This document shows positions 40,031 to 52,085 of a stretch of 64,000 bases of DNA, piece after piece. The stretch covers positions 94,411,628-94,475,627 of the forward strand of contig CM070875.1 in NCBI GenBank assembly GCA_036365515.1. The letters are read 5' to 3'. The notes under the pieces were generated by a model that was not told the DNA's origin, searched no databases, and saw nothing but the letters and a program-made list of their open reading frames with translations. The position numbers were made by a program, and so were the translations under genes. Origin of the DNA: Torymus aiolomorphi (Eukaryota > Arthropoda > Insecta > Hymenoptera > Torymidae). Every line of letters starts with the position of its first letter. Within the stretch, counting starts at the first letter, position 1.

Positions 40031-40822
40031 TACAGGTGCCCCAAGAGGATGCAGATACGTGAATACGAATATTGGAGCAAGCCACAACAGCGGTGTCGGG
40101 TTGGGCTATTGGAGCCGGTCTCAAACTTAACAAGGCAAAAGCCAAGGCAATTGTTTTCGGCGGCAATAAATTTGTGAACAAATTCTACTCTGATGCTATG
40201 CCGAGCACGATTGACCTCGGAGACGAAGCCTGCATTCCTTTCACAGATACCGTAACTAGTTTCGGTGTTGTGCTAGACGCGAAATTATCGTGGAAAGCGC
40301 ATATAGCTCAGGTAACTAAAAAATTCTATCAAGTGTTGTACGCGCTCCGTTTTTTCCGTCAGTATAGCACTGAGACTCCACGGAAACACCTCGAGGCTGC
40401 TCTGTTTTTCCTGCATTTGGATTACTGCTGGTGGTTTTCCTTGATGCATCTCAATAAGTAAGGAAAAAAATACAGTGACTTCGAAACTCCGGCGTGAGAT
40501 ATGTATTAGGTGTAAGACCGTTTGATCATATTTCACCTCATAGATTAACTCTGGACTGGCTGTGCACTGATACGAGGAGACACTATTTCATGACGGTACT
40601 TATGTTCAAGATCATACGCATGCATACTTCGAACTATCTAGAAAGTCTCTTTTCTAGTTATGTGCCCAAAGCTACTGCTAGGGGTGAAATTAAAGAATTA
40701 ACAATACCACTGAAGTGCACCAAAACTAGAGACAGATCTTTTCGAGTACTGCGATAAGAAACTTTTCATCTCTCAGCAGGTTTAAAACTGCTCTGAAAAG
40801 GCATCTACTTGACCTAGACTAA
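40031..40822 (+). pseudogene. LINE reverse transcriptase, C-terminal fragment
   Basis: From about 40072 the frame reads WAIGAGLKLNKAKAKAIVFG, then FGVVLDAKLSWKAHIAQVTK and HLDYC. These are the end of the palm and the thumb of Jockey/CR1-like reverse transcriptases. Frameshifts near 40450 and 40745 separate it from LTLDWLCTDTRRHYF and the final FSSLSRFKTALKRHLLDLD with its stop at 40820-40822. The catalytic box and everything upstream are missing, so this is a 5'-truncated dead copy. No clear poly(A) tail follows. Confidence 0.75.
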
Positions 40823-41498
40823 CCACTTGCGAAATGCTCTATATGTATTTACATTTTATGTACAAGGTTTTATATTATATATACATGAGGCATTTCACGT
40901 CAGCCGCCCCAGTGCCGCGCGCGAGCGCCAAATCGTGCTATTTCTAATTCATGTTTATGATACTAAAATGTAACTAAAAAAATTGTTTCATAAGCATTTC
41001 CGACGTATTTTTTCCTCAGCTTTCAAATGGTGTAGGCAGTTTTTTCGAAACTTTTCATTTTCACCTTCAAAAAGTACAAAACGTCTTATATCTCAAAAAA
41101 TGTATTAATATTTTTTTTTACCATTGAGATCGAAACCTAAGAATTTTTTACATAGGAAATGATTTTCTTCATAATTTGCTTAGGATGTTTTCTTCGAGAA
41201 ATAGAACGCGAAAGAATAGCGCAACGGCTCTCCTACGCGCGGGACGTCGCGCGGCATCGCATGATTCATTTTTCTTTCAATAGATGGTTTTCATATCGGA
41301 ATTTCCTATCCGTATGTGAATCGTCATGTAGAAAGTATATAATTGCAATTACTTTTCATCTTATTCCTCTTCGAAATTTTTTCAAATTTCTGTCAAGATA
41401 ATCAAACTTGGATTTCATAGTGTCTTTCGTGTATTTGATGATTAAATCATCGGAAACTCTTTGTTTCCTTATTTCTTTCGTTTATTGCAGCAATTAAA
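40823..41498. other. Leader of the following transposon-like gene
   Basis: Contains CATTTCACGTCAGCC, a CG-rich word cluster (40910-40940) and a likely splice acceptor TTTATTGCAG at 41483-41492 just before the ATG at 41499. No coding sequence of its own. Confidence 0.4.
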
Positions 41499-42950
41499 AT
41501 GGATTCAACTTGGAAATTAAAATACATAAATACTTTAAATAAAAATGATCACCCTTCATATAAAATACAAGATTTGATCTACTTTCCAACACTTTTAAGA
41601 AGTGAATATCCCTTACTACAAGAAAAAGCAAAAATTTGTTCTAACTGTCAACGCCAAATTTACAAATATAAATCAAGTTTACCACCAGCTGATGCTAAAA
41701 AAACTAAAATAGTGTGTAACAATGAGTATCACAAAGCTGGTGTTGCAGTTCTTGAACAAATAAAGAAAAAAATTTCAGAATCAACAAATAAGCAAGAGAG
41801 AATTCAGTTACTAACTCTTGCACCTGAGTTTTGGTCTCGTAGGGACTTAATGCGAGAATTCGCTTGCATTGAACGGCAAGCTCGCGAAGCAAAAAATTTA
41901 GTAGCTAAAAGTGGAAATTTTTCAATACCTGCTAATAAAAGTGGCAAACGACTTTCAGCTGAACTCTAAATTCAGTGAAAATATTTTATGAAAAAGATGA
42001 TGTAAGCCGAATTATGCCAGGTTTAAAAGATTATATATCTGTTAAGCAGAGCAATGATAAAAAAGAACATGTTCAAAAAAGATCACTGCTTGGTAATTTA
42101 AATGAACTGTATGGTTCATATAAAAAAGAAAATGAACACGTTAATATTGGTTTTACTAAATTTACACAATTGAGGCCACGACATTGTGTTTTAGCTGGAA
42201 GTAGTGGTACGCATAATGTATGCGCGTGTGTACATCACGAAAACGTAAAGCTCATGCTAAGTGCTATGCATCTAGAAAATTTAACAAAAGATAGTAGATT
42301 GCCTCTTAAAAATTACCAGGATTGCATTCAAGCAATTATGTGTAACGATGCACATGATAGATGCTATTTGGGTGACTGTTTAGATTGCCCCAATATGTCC
42401 ATATTACGTAAACATTTGCTTGAATGTTTTGATGAAAGTGATATATTTCAAATAGAGTATGAATCATGATTTCAAACAGATCGGTGTACAATAGCTTCCA
42501 AAACTGTAAATGTTCATGAATTTATGGACATACTGGGAGAAAAATTGATAAAATTAAAATCTCACGATTTTTTTGCTAAGAATCAATCACTTTTTGTAAG
42601 TGGCTTAAAAAACAACCTTCAACAAGGAGAATTTCTTGTGTGTTGTGATTTTCCCGAAAATTATGCGTTTGTTATACAAAATTCTACACAATCGTTCCAC
42701 TGGAACAACAACCAAGCAACTGTTTTTACAGTTGTTGTGTATTATAAAGAAAATGAAGAGCTTAAACATGTAAGCATTGCTGTGATTTCCGACAATGTAA
42801 ACCATGATACTCTTGCCGTTTATGAATATCAAAAAGTTATAATATCTTACCTCAAAACTAATTTCATATTAAAAAAAAGTCTATTATTTGACTGATGGAG
42901 CAGGTCAGCATTTTAAAAATAAATCTAATTTTCTGTAGAATTCTTATTTA
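41499..42950 (+). pseudogene. Uncharacterised transposon-like protein, copy 2
   Basis: Reads in three pieces. The first is 41499-41969 (MDSTWKLKYINTL, with ICSNC near residue 46 and LTLAPEFWSRRDLMREFACI). The second is 41975-42469 (IMPGLKDYISV, LRPRHCVLAGSSGTHNVCAC, CYLGDCLDCPN). The third is 42524-42895 (CDFPENYAFVIQNSTQSFHW). Stops or shifts at about 41970 and 42470 split them. After 42890 the next frame continues YLTDGAGQHFKNKSNF and then stops. It matches copy 1 at 1-1364 throughout. The Cys-rich block and the TDGA motif suggest a zinc-binding protein with an RNase H-like or DDE-type core. The catalytic assignment is inference. Confidence 0.6.
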
Positions 42951-43005
42951 TCTAATTAATAACATAATCCAAGACGAATGATTATATTAACCCTAGGAGT
43001 AAGGT

Positions 43006-43639
43006 TGTTAAAAATAAATAACGTATAACACTTGAATCAGCATGGAAATAGAGAATTCTGATTTATTGTGGAAGTTTACAAATTCTTTAAATATAATTTT
43101 CGCAGATTTTGATGGACAAATTCACCATATACGCACCGGAACAAACACGCTATTATTGAGTTTTACAAGGATTCGATTATATTTGATTTTACGGTTTGCG
43201 ATCTATACATAATAATTTATCTACAGTACTTATCTCAGTGAATTGCGGAGCAAGCAAATGGTACAATGACTGAAATTCTTGTGTCCGTGCTCGATGGCTC
43301 TCTCCCCGCCGGATCTCCGCCTTCCTGGTGATTTCTTATTCCACTTTATTGAATGTGAAAACCAGTTCGCCCTTGGACCAATGATAAAGGTGAGATGCAA
43401 CCTTTCGTGATGTCTAGGCTGAGAACTAAGTTGCCCTGTAGGATGACAATGCTTAAGTGTGATCCCTTCGGCGGCCGACGAGGAAAGAGAGCCTTGATTG
43501 ACAGCACACAGTAGTTTTAAGGCTCACGCTGTCCCTCAGCGACAGCGCTCACAGCGGCTCTTCACCCATACACTTTAGGCAGCCCATTGTTACCGTTCGC
43601 AATTACCTTTACCCACCGCAGATAACTACTCGCGTTACA
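43006..43639 (-). repeat. 3' LTR of Gypsy C
   Basis: On the minus strand it starts TGTAACGCGAG at 43639, directly after a polypurine tract, and seems to end at 43006 (plus-strand TGTTAAAAA). The lower boundary is approximate because the 5' LTR is missing. Confidence 0.6.
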
Positions 43640-43641
43640 AT

Positions 43642-43656
43642 TACTCCCCCTTGTTT
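43642..43656 (-). other. Polypurine tract of Gypsy C
   Basis: On the minus strand AAACAAGGGGGAGTAAT precedes the LTR start TGTAACG. Confidence 0.65.
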
Positions 43657-44492
43657 AGCTACATCCAAGGAGCATAAACACCCTTTTTAACCAATCAAAC
43701 TCAACTCAAGCACGTTAGTCCCCCTGCGATAATAACAACAAAAACTTACACCTAATTCGCATACATTCAAATATTACAAGTTCCACGATCAACAATAAAA
43801 ACGGATTATGTATTACACATGAAATTATAAAGGTATAATGTGGTAAATTTAAAATCGCCCTTGGGCTCGTAACATACATAGTTCATACTTTTAAAATATC
43901 CGCTCGCTTACAGTCGCCCGAGAATCTGGGATTTGTTTACCTCATTAGTTAACATTCATCACCTACATTTTCTTTACCACAAACTCCTGTCACAATCCAT
44001 GCCGTTGACTTTATACGATGCTCTAGAATATGATTTACTTAAAATAATACGCACCGCCCTCACTTAGACATTTTATCAAAACATACTCAATACTTATGAA
44101 TTATCCGGTATTTACAAACTACGCTCTACTTATAGACTAACCCTTGTTTACAAAATTTTCTCCGCTTACAAACTAAGCATTATTTAACCAATATACTCCA
44201 TTTATATGATAAAAGTTGCTTACATACTATACGACCGTTTCTATCATTATGGTTAAGTACATAAAAATCATTTTTCTTTTCCCGCATGGGATTCTTTCTA
44301 TTTCGTACGCGTACTACTCTATTTTATTCTTATTTATTTTCTTTCTTTTCCTTGATAATTGCGCTTACACGTTGCGTCTTTTTAATAATCTTAATTTATA
44401 TTTACTTATTTTTATTGGTGTGTGTGTGTATGTGTGTGTATATGTGTGTGCGTGTGTGTGTAAGTATTATGCGATTATATATAGACCTGCAT
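43657..44492 (-). other. 3' untranslated part of Gypsy C
   Basis: About 840 bp between the integrase stop and the polypurine tract. No envelope-like frame is seen. A TG-rich microsatellite lies at 44416-44462. Confidence 0.5.
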
Positions 44493-47400
44493 CTAGACTG
44501 GGGTGTGATATTTCCTCAAATTAGTTCTGTTGTATGTACCCTTAACCTCCTCAGAATTATTTGGATTAGCAAGAACGAATGCATTGTTTCCGATTGCTTT
44601 TGTAATTTGACCCTCAAATAAATGAAAAAACTTTTTTGTTACTTTATCCATTACATTGGACAAATGTCTCACTCAATAGAACTAAGTCTCCCACGACTAA
44701 CTTTACTAACGAATCCTTTTGGTTTTTTGAGCGGTTTTCAAAGTTTTTGCGCATATTTTCTCGGGCTAAAGTTATGATAACCTTATGATTTATGTTTGGT
44801 TTTTTTCGGAAAATTGATTATTTTTAGTATTTCGTCCTGCAACGGTTTCCCAAAGTGTAATTCGTATGGTGTAAAGGCGGTACTAAAATGTGTCGTGCTA
44901 TTCAAAAGCGTCTGAATTTTGTCTACGTATTGAGCCCAGGACGCGTGATTTTCTACGCAAAACGTTCGAAATAACCTTCCTATTTCCCTCATGACTCTTT
45001 CTGTTGGGTTGCTCTGCGGGTGCCTTATGGAGCTAAATAATACTTTAACGACATGCTTCTCTAGTTCTTCTCTCCATCGCGGAGATGTAAATTGAGTGCT
45101 GTGGTCACTTAATATCTTATTTGGCTTACCACACTCAGGAATATAGTTTTCGATAATTTTCTTTAATGCTATTTGCGTTGTTGCCTTCTTTAATGGGTAT
45201 AAACGGACTATTTTTGAAAATGCGTCGAGTATAACAAATATGTACTCCACTCCCCCTCGACTGCGAGGGAGGGGCCCCTAGAAGTCCACCGTTGCGAGAT
45301 CGGATGGTGCTTCCGCGTTTATCATCTCAAATTGACCCTCCATTGCAATCGTAAGATACTTGAAGCGTTGGCACATGTCACATGTGAGTACATATTTCCT
45401 AACGTCTCTTTGCATATATTTCCAACAATAAAATCTTTTTAAGTGAGTCAGTGTTTTATAAACTCCCGGGTGACCGAGTTTGTTGTGTGTGATATGAATA
45501 ATTTGATTTGTTAATTCTTCCGGTATTACGATTCTCCAAATTTTATCCTCCGTATCCCGTTGGAATAGGATATCTTTATAAATCTGACAATTTTCATCTC
45601 CTTCACTTCTCTCCTCTTGTAATCTCTGTATAATTTTTTTACAATGTTCGTCGGTGTTTTGTTTCGCTTTTAAATTTTTCAATACTTTTTTCAATGTCGC
45701 GTCGTTAGTGTTTAACATCATTATTACAAGTGATGACATCTTACATAGGTTATCAACAGGAGAGTAGAATTTATATAGTGATGGGATTGTCAGATTTTTT
45801 TGTTGCTCTTCGACCGCAAATTTTCCATCTGGATTCCTACTTAAAAAGTCAGCCATAACGTTATCTACTCCGCGACAATACGATATGGTAAAATTATATT
45901 GTTATAGAATCAGATTCCATCGAATCAATCTCGCGTTGTGGAATTGAGTCGAATTTAAAAATGTTAGCGACTTGTGATCTGTTATTATTTCGAATTTGTT
46001 TCCCGTTAGATAATATTTGAATTTTGTGACACAATAAACTATGGCCAGTAGTTCTAATTCAGTTGTCATGTACTTTGACTCTGCGAATGTTAAACAACTG
46101 CTTGCGAGCGAGATTATTCTACGGTGATTATTGCTATCAATCTGAAATAATACTCCCCCTATTCCCGTTATAGATGCATCGCACTGCAATTTAAATGGAG
46201 CGTAGGGTAAAATGTGGCTTAGACACACTGCCTCTATAAAACTTTGTTTAAGCGTACGATACGCTTGCGAGTGTTCGTCCCTCCATTGCCATTCGCTATT
46301 TTTTCTAAGGAGATCGCGAAATGGGTGCATAAACTGACTATACAATAAAACAAATCTTCTATAAAAATTGCAGATTCCTAATATCTGTTGCAAATTTCTT
46401 TGGTTCTTAGGTTCTTCGAATTCCCAAATTATTCGCAAGCGTTCCGAATCGGGTTTAATGCCTACGTTTGACAATTCGAAACCAAGAAAAAGAATTTGCT
46501 TTTGAAAAAATTGACATTTTTTTAACTTTATCGTAAGGTTATTCTCGCGAAGTATTTCGAAAATGATTTGCAGCATACGCATATGCCCCTTAAATGTTTT
46601 TGTACCTATTACTATATCATCGATGTAATTTGACATTTTTGTTTCAAGGTTCTCTATTAGGGTTTGTGTGCTTTCATCAGAACTTTCTTCTCCCATGTTG
46701 TAGTAATTTATTTCGTGTTTGAAGTTAAATGTCTTTTTCTCAAACGCTCTGCCCAGGGCTCGAATAAACGCACTCCCGGCCGTTTTCACTCCAAACGGCA
46801 CCCGCACGAATTGATAGAGCGTAGAACCGAAACGAAATGCTGTAAGGGGCCGCGACTCCTCGTGTAACTTTATTTGAAAATAACCCTGCGTGAAATCTAT
46901 CTTTGAAAAGTATTTACAGTTATAAAATTTTTGCATGATCTCCTCTATTATAGGTGGTGACTCTTGATCATCCTCAATATGTTTATTTAACTCCTGAGCA
47001 TCTAAACATACTCGCACGCTATCATCATTTTTTAGGACTATGCGCAAAGGATTGCAATAGGGACTTATCGATCTTTCTATTATACCTGTTTCTAACATGT
47101 CTTTTATACACGTCTCTACTTTCTCTTTTAATTTCAAGGGCACTGGATAATGTTTGTTTATCTTAGGCTTCTTTGTACTTTCAATCAATTTGAATTTATG
47201 TTCATAATTTCGCGTGCACCCGGGTTTGTCTGAAAATACCGCTTCGCATGCTTGTAGTAGATTACAAAATATATGTTGTTCCGACTCGCTTAGTGCTGCT
47301 AGATTTCTCGCGATCAATCGAGAGTGCGTGGAGAAGTTTTCATTTACTTCTGCTATTTTTTGTTTACATATTTCATTCCGTTTTTTGCTATATATCCCGT

Positions 47401-48065
47401 CGTTTTCATTCTCCCTATTACCCCGTTGATATTTGATTTCACCCCACTTTATAATATAGATTTGAATTTTATCCTTTGTTTCAGATGAACATAACTTCTC
47501 CGTGCATTCTCGTTCGAACAGCACTGCCGATTCTGGGATCGTTTCGTTTTTTATTTTAATTCTTTTGCACCAGTAATCTATAACAATTCCGTTCCTTAAA
47601 AGAAAATCGTTTCCCAACACTACGTTACTGGAGAGAAATGGTATAACTAACATGGTGGCTGAAAAAGTGCAATCACATATTTGAATTTGAACTGAGATTT
47701 GTTTTTTGACATTAGTCACCCTTTTTCCTATTGCAGTGGATACTGTAACATTTGCTACTGGGAGCACTAATAACTTTTTGTCTTTCAGTTTTTCGTATAT
47801 CGTTTCTGAAATTGCTGTTACTTGGCTTCCACTATCTATAAGCGCAAGTATGTTAATATTATTTATTTTGCATACTAGGTGAGACGATTTCGGAATTTTA
47901 TTCGTGTCATTATATTGTTGGCTCTCATTATTTATAATATCAAAATCTAATTCCTCGATAAAATCAAAATGTTTTTGACACACTGCCGAACCACTACGCA
48001 GTGTGCCTACTTCTGATTTAAATGAAAATTACTAGCATTTGTGTTTACACTATTTCCCACATTAT
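44493..48065 (-). pseudogene. pol: Gypsy C pol (protease, RT, RNase H, integrase), nearly intact
   Basis: One frame runs from about 48030 down to 45902. Protease has ALIDSGSQVTAI (active-site DSG, about residue 50). RT has IDFTQGYFQIKL, VPFGVKTAGSAF and catalytic YIDDIV (residue ~470). RNase H follows (LQCDASITGIGG, ITDHKSLTFLN). A TAA at 45902 interrupts, after which the same frame continues VDNVMADFLSRN and the integrase zinc domain (KLGHPGVYKTLTHLKRFYCW, then CDMCQRFK). A TAG follows VDF at 45276. The integrase core continues FVILDAFSKIVRL, LSDHSTQFTS and NPTERVMREIGRLF, completing D,D-E. A frameshift near 44785 leads to the C-terminal domain (VGDLVLLSE; LFEGQITKAIGNNAFVL), ending at a stop at 44493. 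Only two nonsense codons and one shift spoil it. Confidence 0.85.
47979..48022 (-). promoter_or_regulatory. -1 ribosomal frameshift signal between gag and pol of Gypsy C
   Basis: The gag frame ends ...CAT TTA AAT CAG AAG TAG. The slippery heptamer T TTA AAT (48016-48022) shifts into pol by -1, giving TTT AAA TCA GAA, the frame of the protease ORF. Ten bases downstream a perfect 8-bp hairpin CACACTGC/GCAGTGTG with an 11-base loop occupies 47979-48005. Confidence 0.75.
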
Positions 48066-48089
48066 TATTTTCTATCAATGACGACGGGG

Positions 48090-49915
48090 GGTAACGCATC
48101 TACTTGGTATCTGCACATATTTTATGATGCATCACTAAGTTTATACGCCGCTACGATCTGCATCGTGGTACAGAATGGTTACGCTTCTCATACAGCCATC
48201 ATTCTCGCCGATAAATCACGACGCTCAAGGCACTGAGCATCCCCTGCCTAGAGTTGTACGGCGCTTTTCTGCTGGCTCGCTGGGGACACGTGCGCACGAA
48301 AAAGAATCCGATCTCGCCTCTAGAGGTACGTCTCCCACCGCCCTCGAGGAAGAAGAACTCTGGTGGAAAGGGCCCGACTGGCTCACCTCCAAAAGGGAAG
48401 ATTGGACCTATCAGACTGCATCCTTCTCCATGGAACTGGAAGAATGGAGACAAACTGCCGTTTTTGTCACCAAAATCGACGCGGCAAATTCACCCATCGA
48501 GCAGCTGATTTCACGCTTCTCTACGCTGAAGAGACTGGTGTGTGTTAATACACTTGCCTACTCCGATGGAGACATACGCTGCCACTCCTCCTACTTCAGC
48601 TCTCATAGCTGCTGAACTCTTTGCAGCAAGATGGAAGCATGTCCGCTCGATACAGCGCGAGTTCTTCAGCGAAGAAATCTTACACCTCAAAAAAGGTAAA
48701 CATTTATCTAAATCTTGTAAATGAAAGTATTTCAGATCCTTTTTAGATGCTGGAGGCACCCTTAGGGTCGGTGGCCGCCTACATCATGCTTTTCTCTCGG
48801 AAAACGAAAAGCACCCCGCTATCGTGCCCAATAACGGCCACCTGACCGAGCTGCATATTCGTGATGCCCACGAACGCATTCTTGACTGGGGACCGCAGCT
48901 CATGCAGTCACCTGCTTCGTGCGTACTGGATTGTGCATGCACGCAGTCGGATACGTCGAGTAGCGTGTCAGTGCACTCGCTGTGTGCGCTTCCGACACCA
49001 ACCGCTATATCAGCAGATGGTTCCACTTCCGGCCGCCCGTGTCACACCATCGAGACCTTTCGCATCGACCGGCTTGGACTATGCCGGACCCTTCTACTTA
49101 CCAATTTCGAAGGGATGCGGCCATAAAGCCTTCAAGAGCTACGTGGCCATTTTGTCTGCATGGCGACCCGAGCCATGCATCTGGAGGTCGTGTCAGACTG
49201 CATGACTCAAAGTTTTCTCGCTGCCTTCCGTCGCTTTGTCGCACGTCGTGGACTCTGCCGCATCATTTACAGTAACAATGCAACCAATTTCCAAGGAGCC
49301 GACGCTGATCTACACCGGTTCTTTAACGAGGGCTCAGACGCCTCACGCAGCGAATGGCGCTTCATCCCGCCGAGGGCTCCACACTTCGACAGTTTGTACG
49401 ACGGGTACTAGGCGACAGCAAGCTGACATATGACGAGTTTTCAACATTGGCGTCGCAGGTCGAAGCCTGCCTCAATTCACTCCATCTCAGCCCATTGAGC
49501 GCCCATCCTACCAACGTCATTGCGCTCGCCCCGGACCTCTTCCTCATCGGTGGAGCACTAACGGCTCTCCCCGACCCATCAACAACTGAGCTTTCTGTTC
49601 TAGGTCTAGCTCGGTATTACCTGATCACACAGATGCGAGACCACTGGCAAAGGTGGCTGAAGGAGGTCCTGCATCAGCTGCAACAACGCTTCAAGTGGCT
49701 TCAACCCAGCCATATTATCCAAGGGGGAGACCTGGTGCTCCTCACCGAAGACTTGCTGCCGCCAACCAAATGGCCCTTAGCTCGAGTTGAGCAATGCCAC
49801 CCCGGCTAAGACGGCCTTACGAGAGTGCTGACACTCCGCACTGCTATACGACGCTAGAACCACCGCTCGTCAAGGTCGTACGACAGTCAGTCGACCCTCC
49901 TTTGTCAGAGACCGA
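48090..49915 (+). pseudogene. pol: BEL/Pao retrotransposon remnant: RNase H to integrase
   Basis: Blocks in order across several frames. The RNase H start is LHIFYDASLSLYAATICIV (about 48110-48170), then ILADKSRRSRH. LWWKGPDWL (48358) is a typical BEL/Pao linker motif. The zinc-finger region is NNGHLTELHIRDAHERIL (48830 on). The integrase core has STGLDYAGPFYLP (49060), ATRAMHLEV, and VARRGLCRIIYSNNATNF (49235 on; Asp of the usual SDNA is replaced by N or lost). A C-terminal domain reads DHWQRWLKEVLHQLQQR and GGDLVLLTEDLLPPTKWPL (49354-49809). Many frameshifts and stops show it is dead. No LTR is seen at either side. It abuts the truncated 5' end of Gypsy C near 48075. Confidence 0.8.
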
Positions 49916-50532
49916 CTGATGCAGCCGCTACCCCTCGAACATACGTCAAGCTGCACGATTTTCAAGGCGTGTGTGTATACTAATTTGTAGGCGTGGGTAT
50001 AAGGTAAAAAACCGTATTATGAATCAATGTCCGTATTTATGAATTACCCAAAAAAATTAAATTTTGGAAATAATTATAGCTTATATTATTAAACAAAAAT
50101 TATGTTCATAAGCATAAGTTCTAAATGCATAAATATGTCAATTTCTATGTAATTCCGAAGCGTTTAATATCTAAGAAAAAATAATAAAGTGTTTGCACAT
50201 GGAGGTTATGTAGACAATACTTGTTATTTGAATAGAAGCAGTCAGAGCACTTGACTAGTCAGTTTACATATTGTAAGGAAATTAAATCATTTCACAATAT
50301 GTTATTTAACTTATTTAAAAGCTTATGAGTTGTAGATTATAAATACATAGTAATTTAAGTATTAATTATCACAAATTTGATTGAATTCAATAAATTATTG
50401 AGCTGATTCATATTACGAACATTTGTTTTCGGGAGTCCGTATTTATGGTTCAATGCTTGACGTGATCCATCAAATGGGACTACCTTGTTCTGATTTCTGG
50501 ATCACTCTTTTCCGCATTATTTAATGATAAAA
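49916..50532. other. AT-rich sequence, nothing recognised
   Basis: No open frame of note and no clear repeat. A sentence-like word CCGTATTTATGAATTA recurs in altered form at about 50030 and 50433. Confidence 0.4.
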
Positions 50533-50985
50533 GCTGATGAGAATTTTTGCATCGGTCTTACAGTCTTATAAATTAAATTAAAATACTTAATATTTATGGC
50601 AGTCAGATTGCCCTTGTTTATAATCACCCCCGCAGGATCTGAAATAAAAACTTAATTAAAATCTGGAAAAAAAAACTTTATTAGCAAAGGACTATCTGAC
50701 TGCCCCCCACCACCAAATTGCCCAATTGCCCAACGTTTCGAGCCCGCTCCGGCTCCTCCTCAGGGACTCTAAAAACGTTGGGAGTTGGGCAATTTGGTGG
50801 TGGGGGGCAGTCAGATAGTCCTTTGCTAATAAAGTTTTTTTTCCATGGTTTAATTAAGTTTTTATTTCAGATTCTACGGGGGTGATTATAAAAAAGGGCA
50901 ATCTGACTGCCATAAATATTAATTATTTTAATTTAATTTATGAGACTGTAAGACCGATAGAAAAATTTTCATCAGTTAATAGTAA
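50533..50985. repeat. Large palindrome with a hammerhead-like core at its centre
   Basis: Left arm 50533-50739 and right arm about 50776-50985 are inverted copies, with landmarks GGCAGTCAGATTGCCC, ATAATCACCCCCG, GTCAGATAGTCC and AATTGCCCAACGTT. The ~36-base spacer between them contains, on the minus strand, CTGAGGAG, a GAGCC...GGCTC stem and GAAACGTT. Confidence 0.8.
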
Positions 50986-51703
50986 GTTGCAGTCGACATA
51001 AGTAATATTTTTAATGATGATAAAAGCTGTTGTATTTTAAACTTTTTATTCTAATTATGAAGTAATCTTTGTTCCTCAGCTTTATTTCCATTCATAAAAC
51101 ATAGAAAACGAATATTAATCTAAATTATAAATGATGCGACATATCCTCAAAAGAATGACACGACTGATTTTTATTGCTCCGCATAAGAGATTCTAAATTC
51201 ATCTACTCCAGTCTTTTGAGGTTATGTTTTATGATTTTTAGTAAAAGTTTCAACCAAAGTTTATATTATCTGATATTTATATATCTCTGATTGATTAACG
51301 CAATACCGAGTTTTATATATCTCTGATTGATTAACGTAATACCGAGGAATAAAGATTGCTCAATTATTAGCATAAAAAGTTTAAAGTAAAAGTTTTATTC
51401 AATAAATAGTGTGTAAAAGAGTGATCCATTAATCGGGACAAATTTTATGTGTCACTGGGACATACCCTTCCACGCTGATCGATAAATACGGTCTTGAAGA
51501 TCAGCCTCTTATTTTGTTTAATTTATTATGTTTTTAATATGCTTTAACTTAAACAAAAATTTTTTTTCACTTCTAACATAAAAGAACACAAGTGTGCAAA
51601 ATTAATTAAAATCTCTCACTGCCCCTCACAATCTTATCCATAATACGGCCTTTTACCTTATCCGATGCATGTATGTGTGTATATGTGGTGTCTGTATCGG
51701 TTA
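50986..51703. other. AT-rich sequence with a short tandem duplication
   Basis: TATATATCTCTGATTGATTAACG is repeated at about 51277 and 51315 (the second copy followed by TAATACCGAG). No gene seen. Confidence 0.5.
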
Positions 51704-52085
51704 CTCTGACACTTTTTCCATGTCATGTACCAATTATGGGACACTGTCCCAGTAGTTGACCACTTTCGAATTTGAACTCTACACTCCCCCCTGATATTAA
51801 TAAATTAAACCGCACTCAGATTTGGCACAAATGTATGCTATCAAGTGCTAAATTAATTTGATAATATTAATTTAAAAACGTAAGACAAAGATCATACGAA
51901 CCTAGAATCTGTAAAGATCCCTCTGACACTTTTTCCATGTACCAATTATGGGACACTGTCCCAGTAGTTGGCCACTTTCGGATTTGAACTCTAAACTCCC
52001 CCTGATGTTGCTAAATTAAACCGCAGCTTGATTTATTACAAATTTATGTTATTAAACACTATTTTAATTTGTTAATTAAATAAAA
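51704..52085. repeat. Tandem duplication, unit ~225 bp
   Basis: CTCTGACACTTTTTCCATGT starts at 51702 and again at 51931. Both copies continue through GGGACACTGTCCCAGTAGTTG (itself containing the palindrome GGGACA/TGTCCC) and TAAATTAAACCGCA. Confidence 0.75.

Noticed and set aside
43657..44492. Possible envelope gene between integrase and 3' LTR of Gypsy C
   Set aside because: No open minus-strand frame, signal peptide or transmembrane pattern found.
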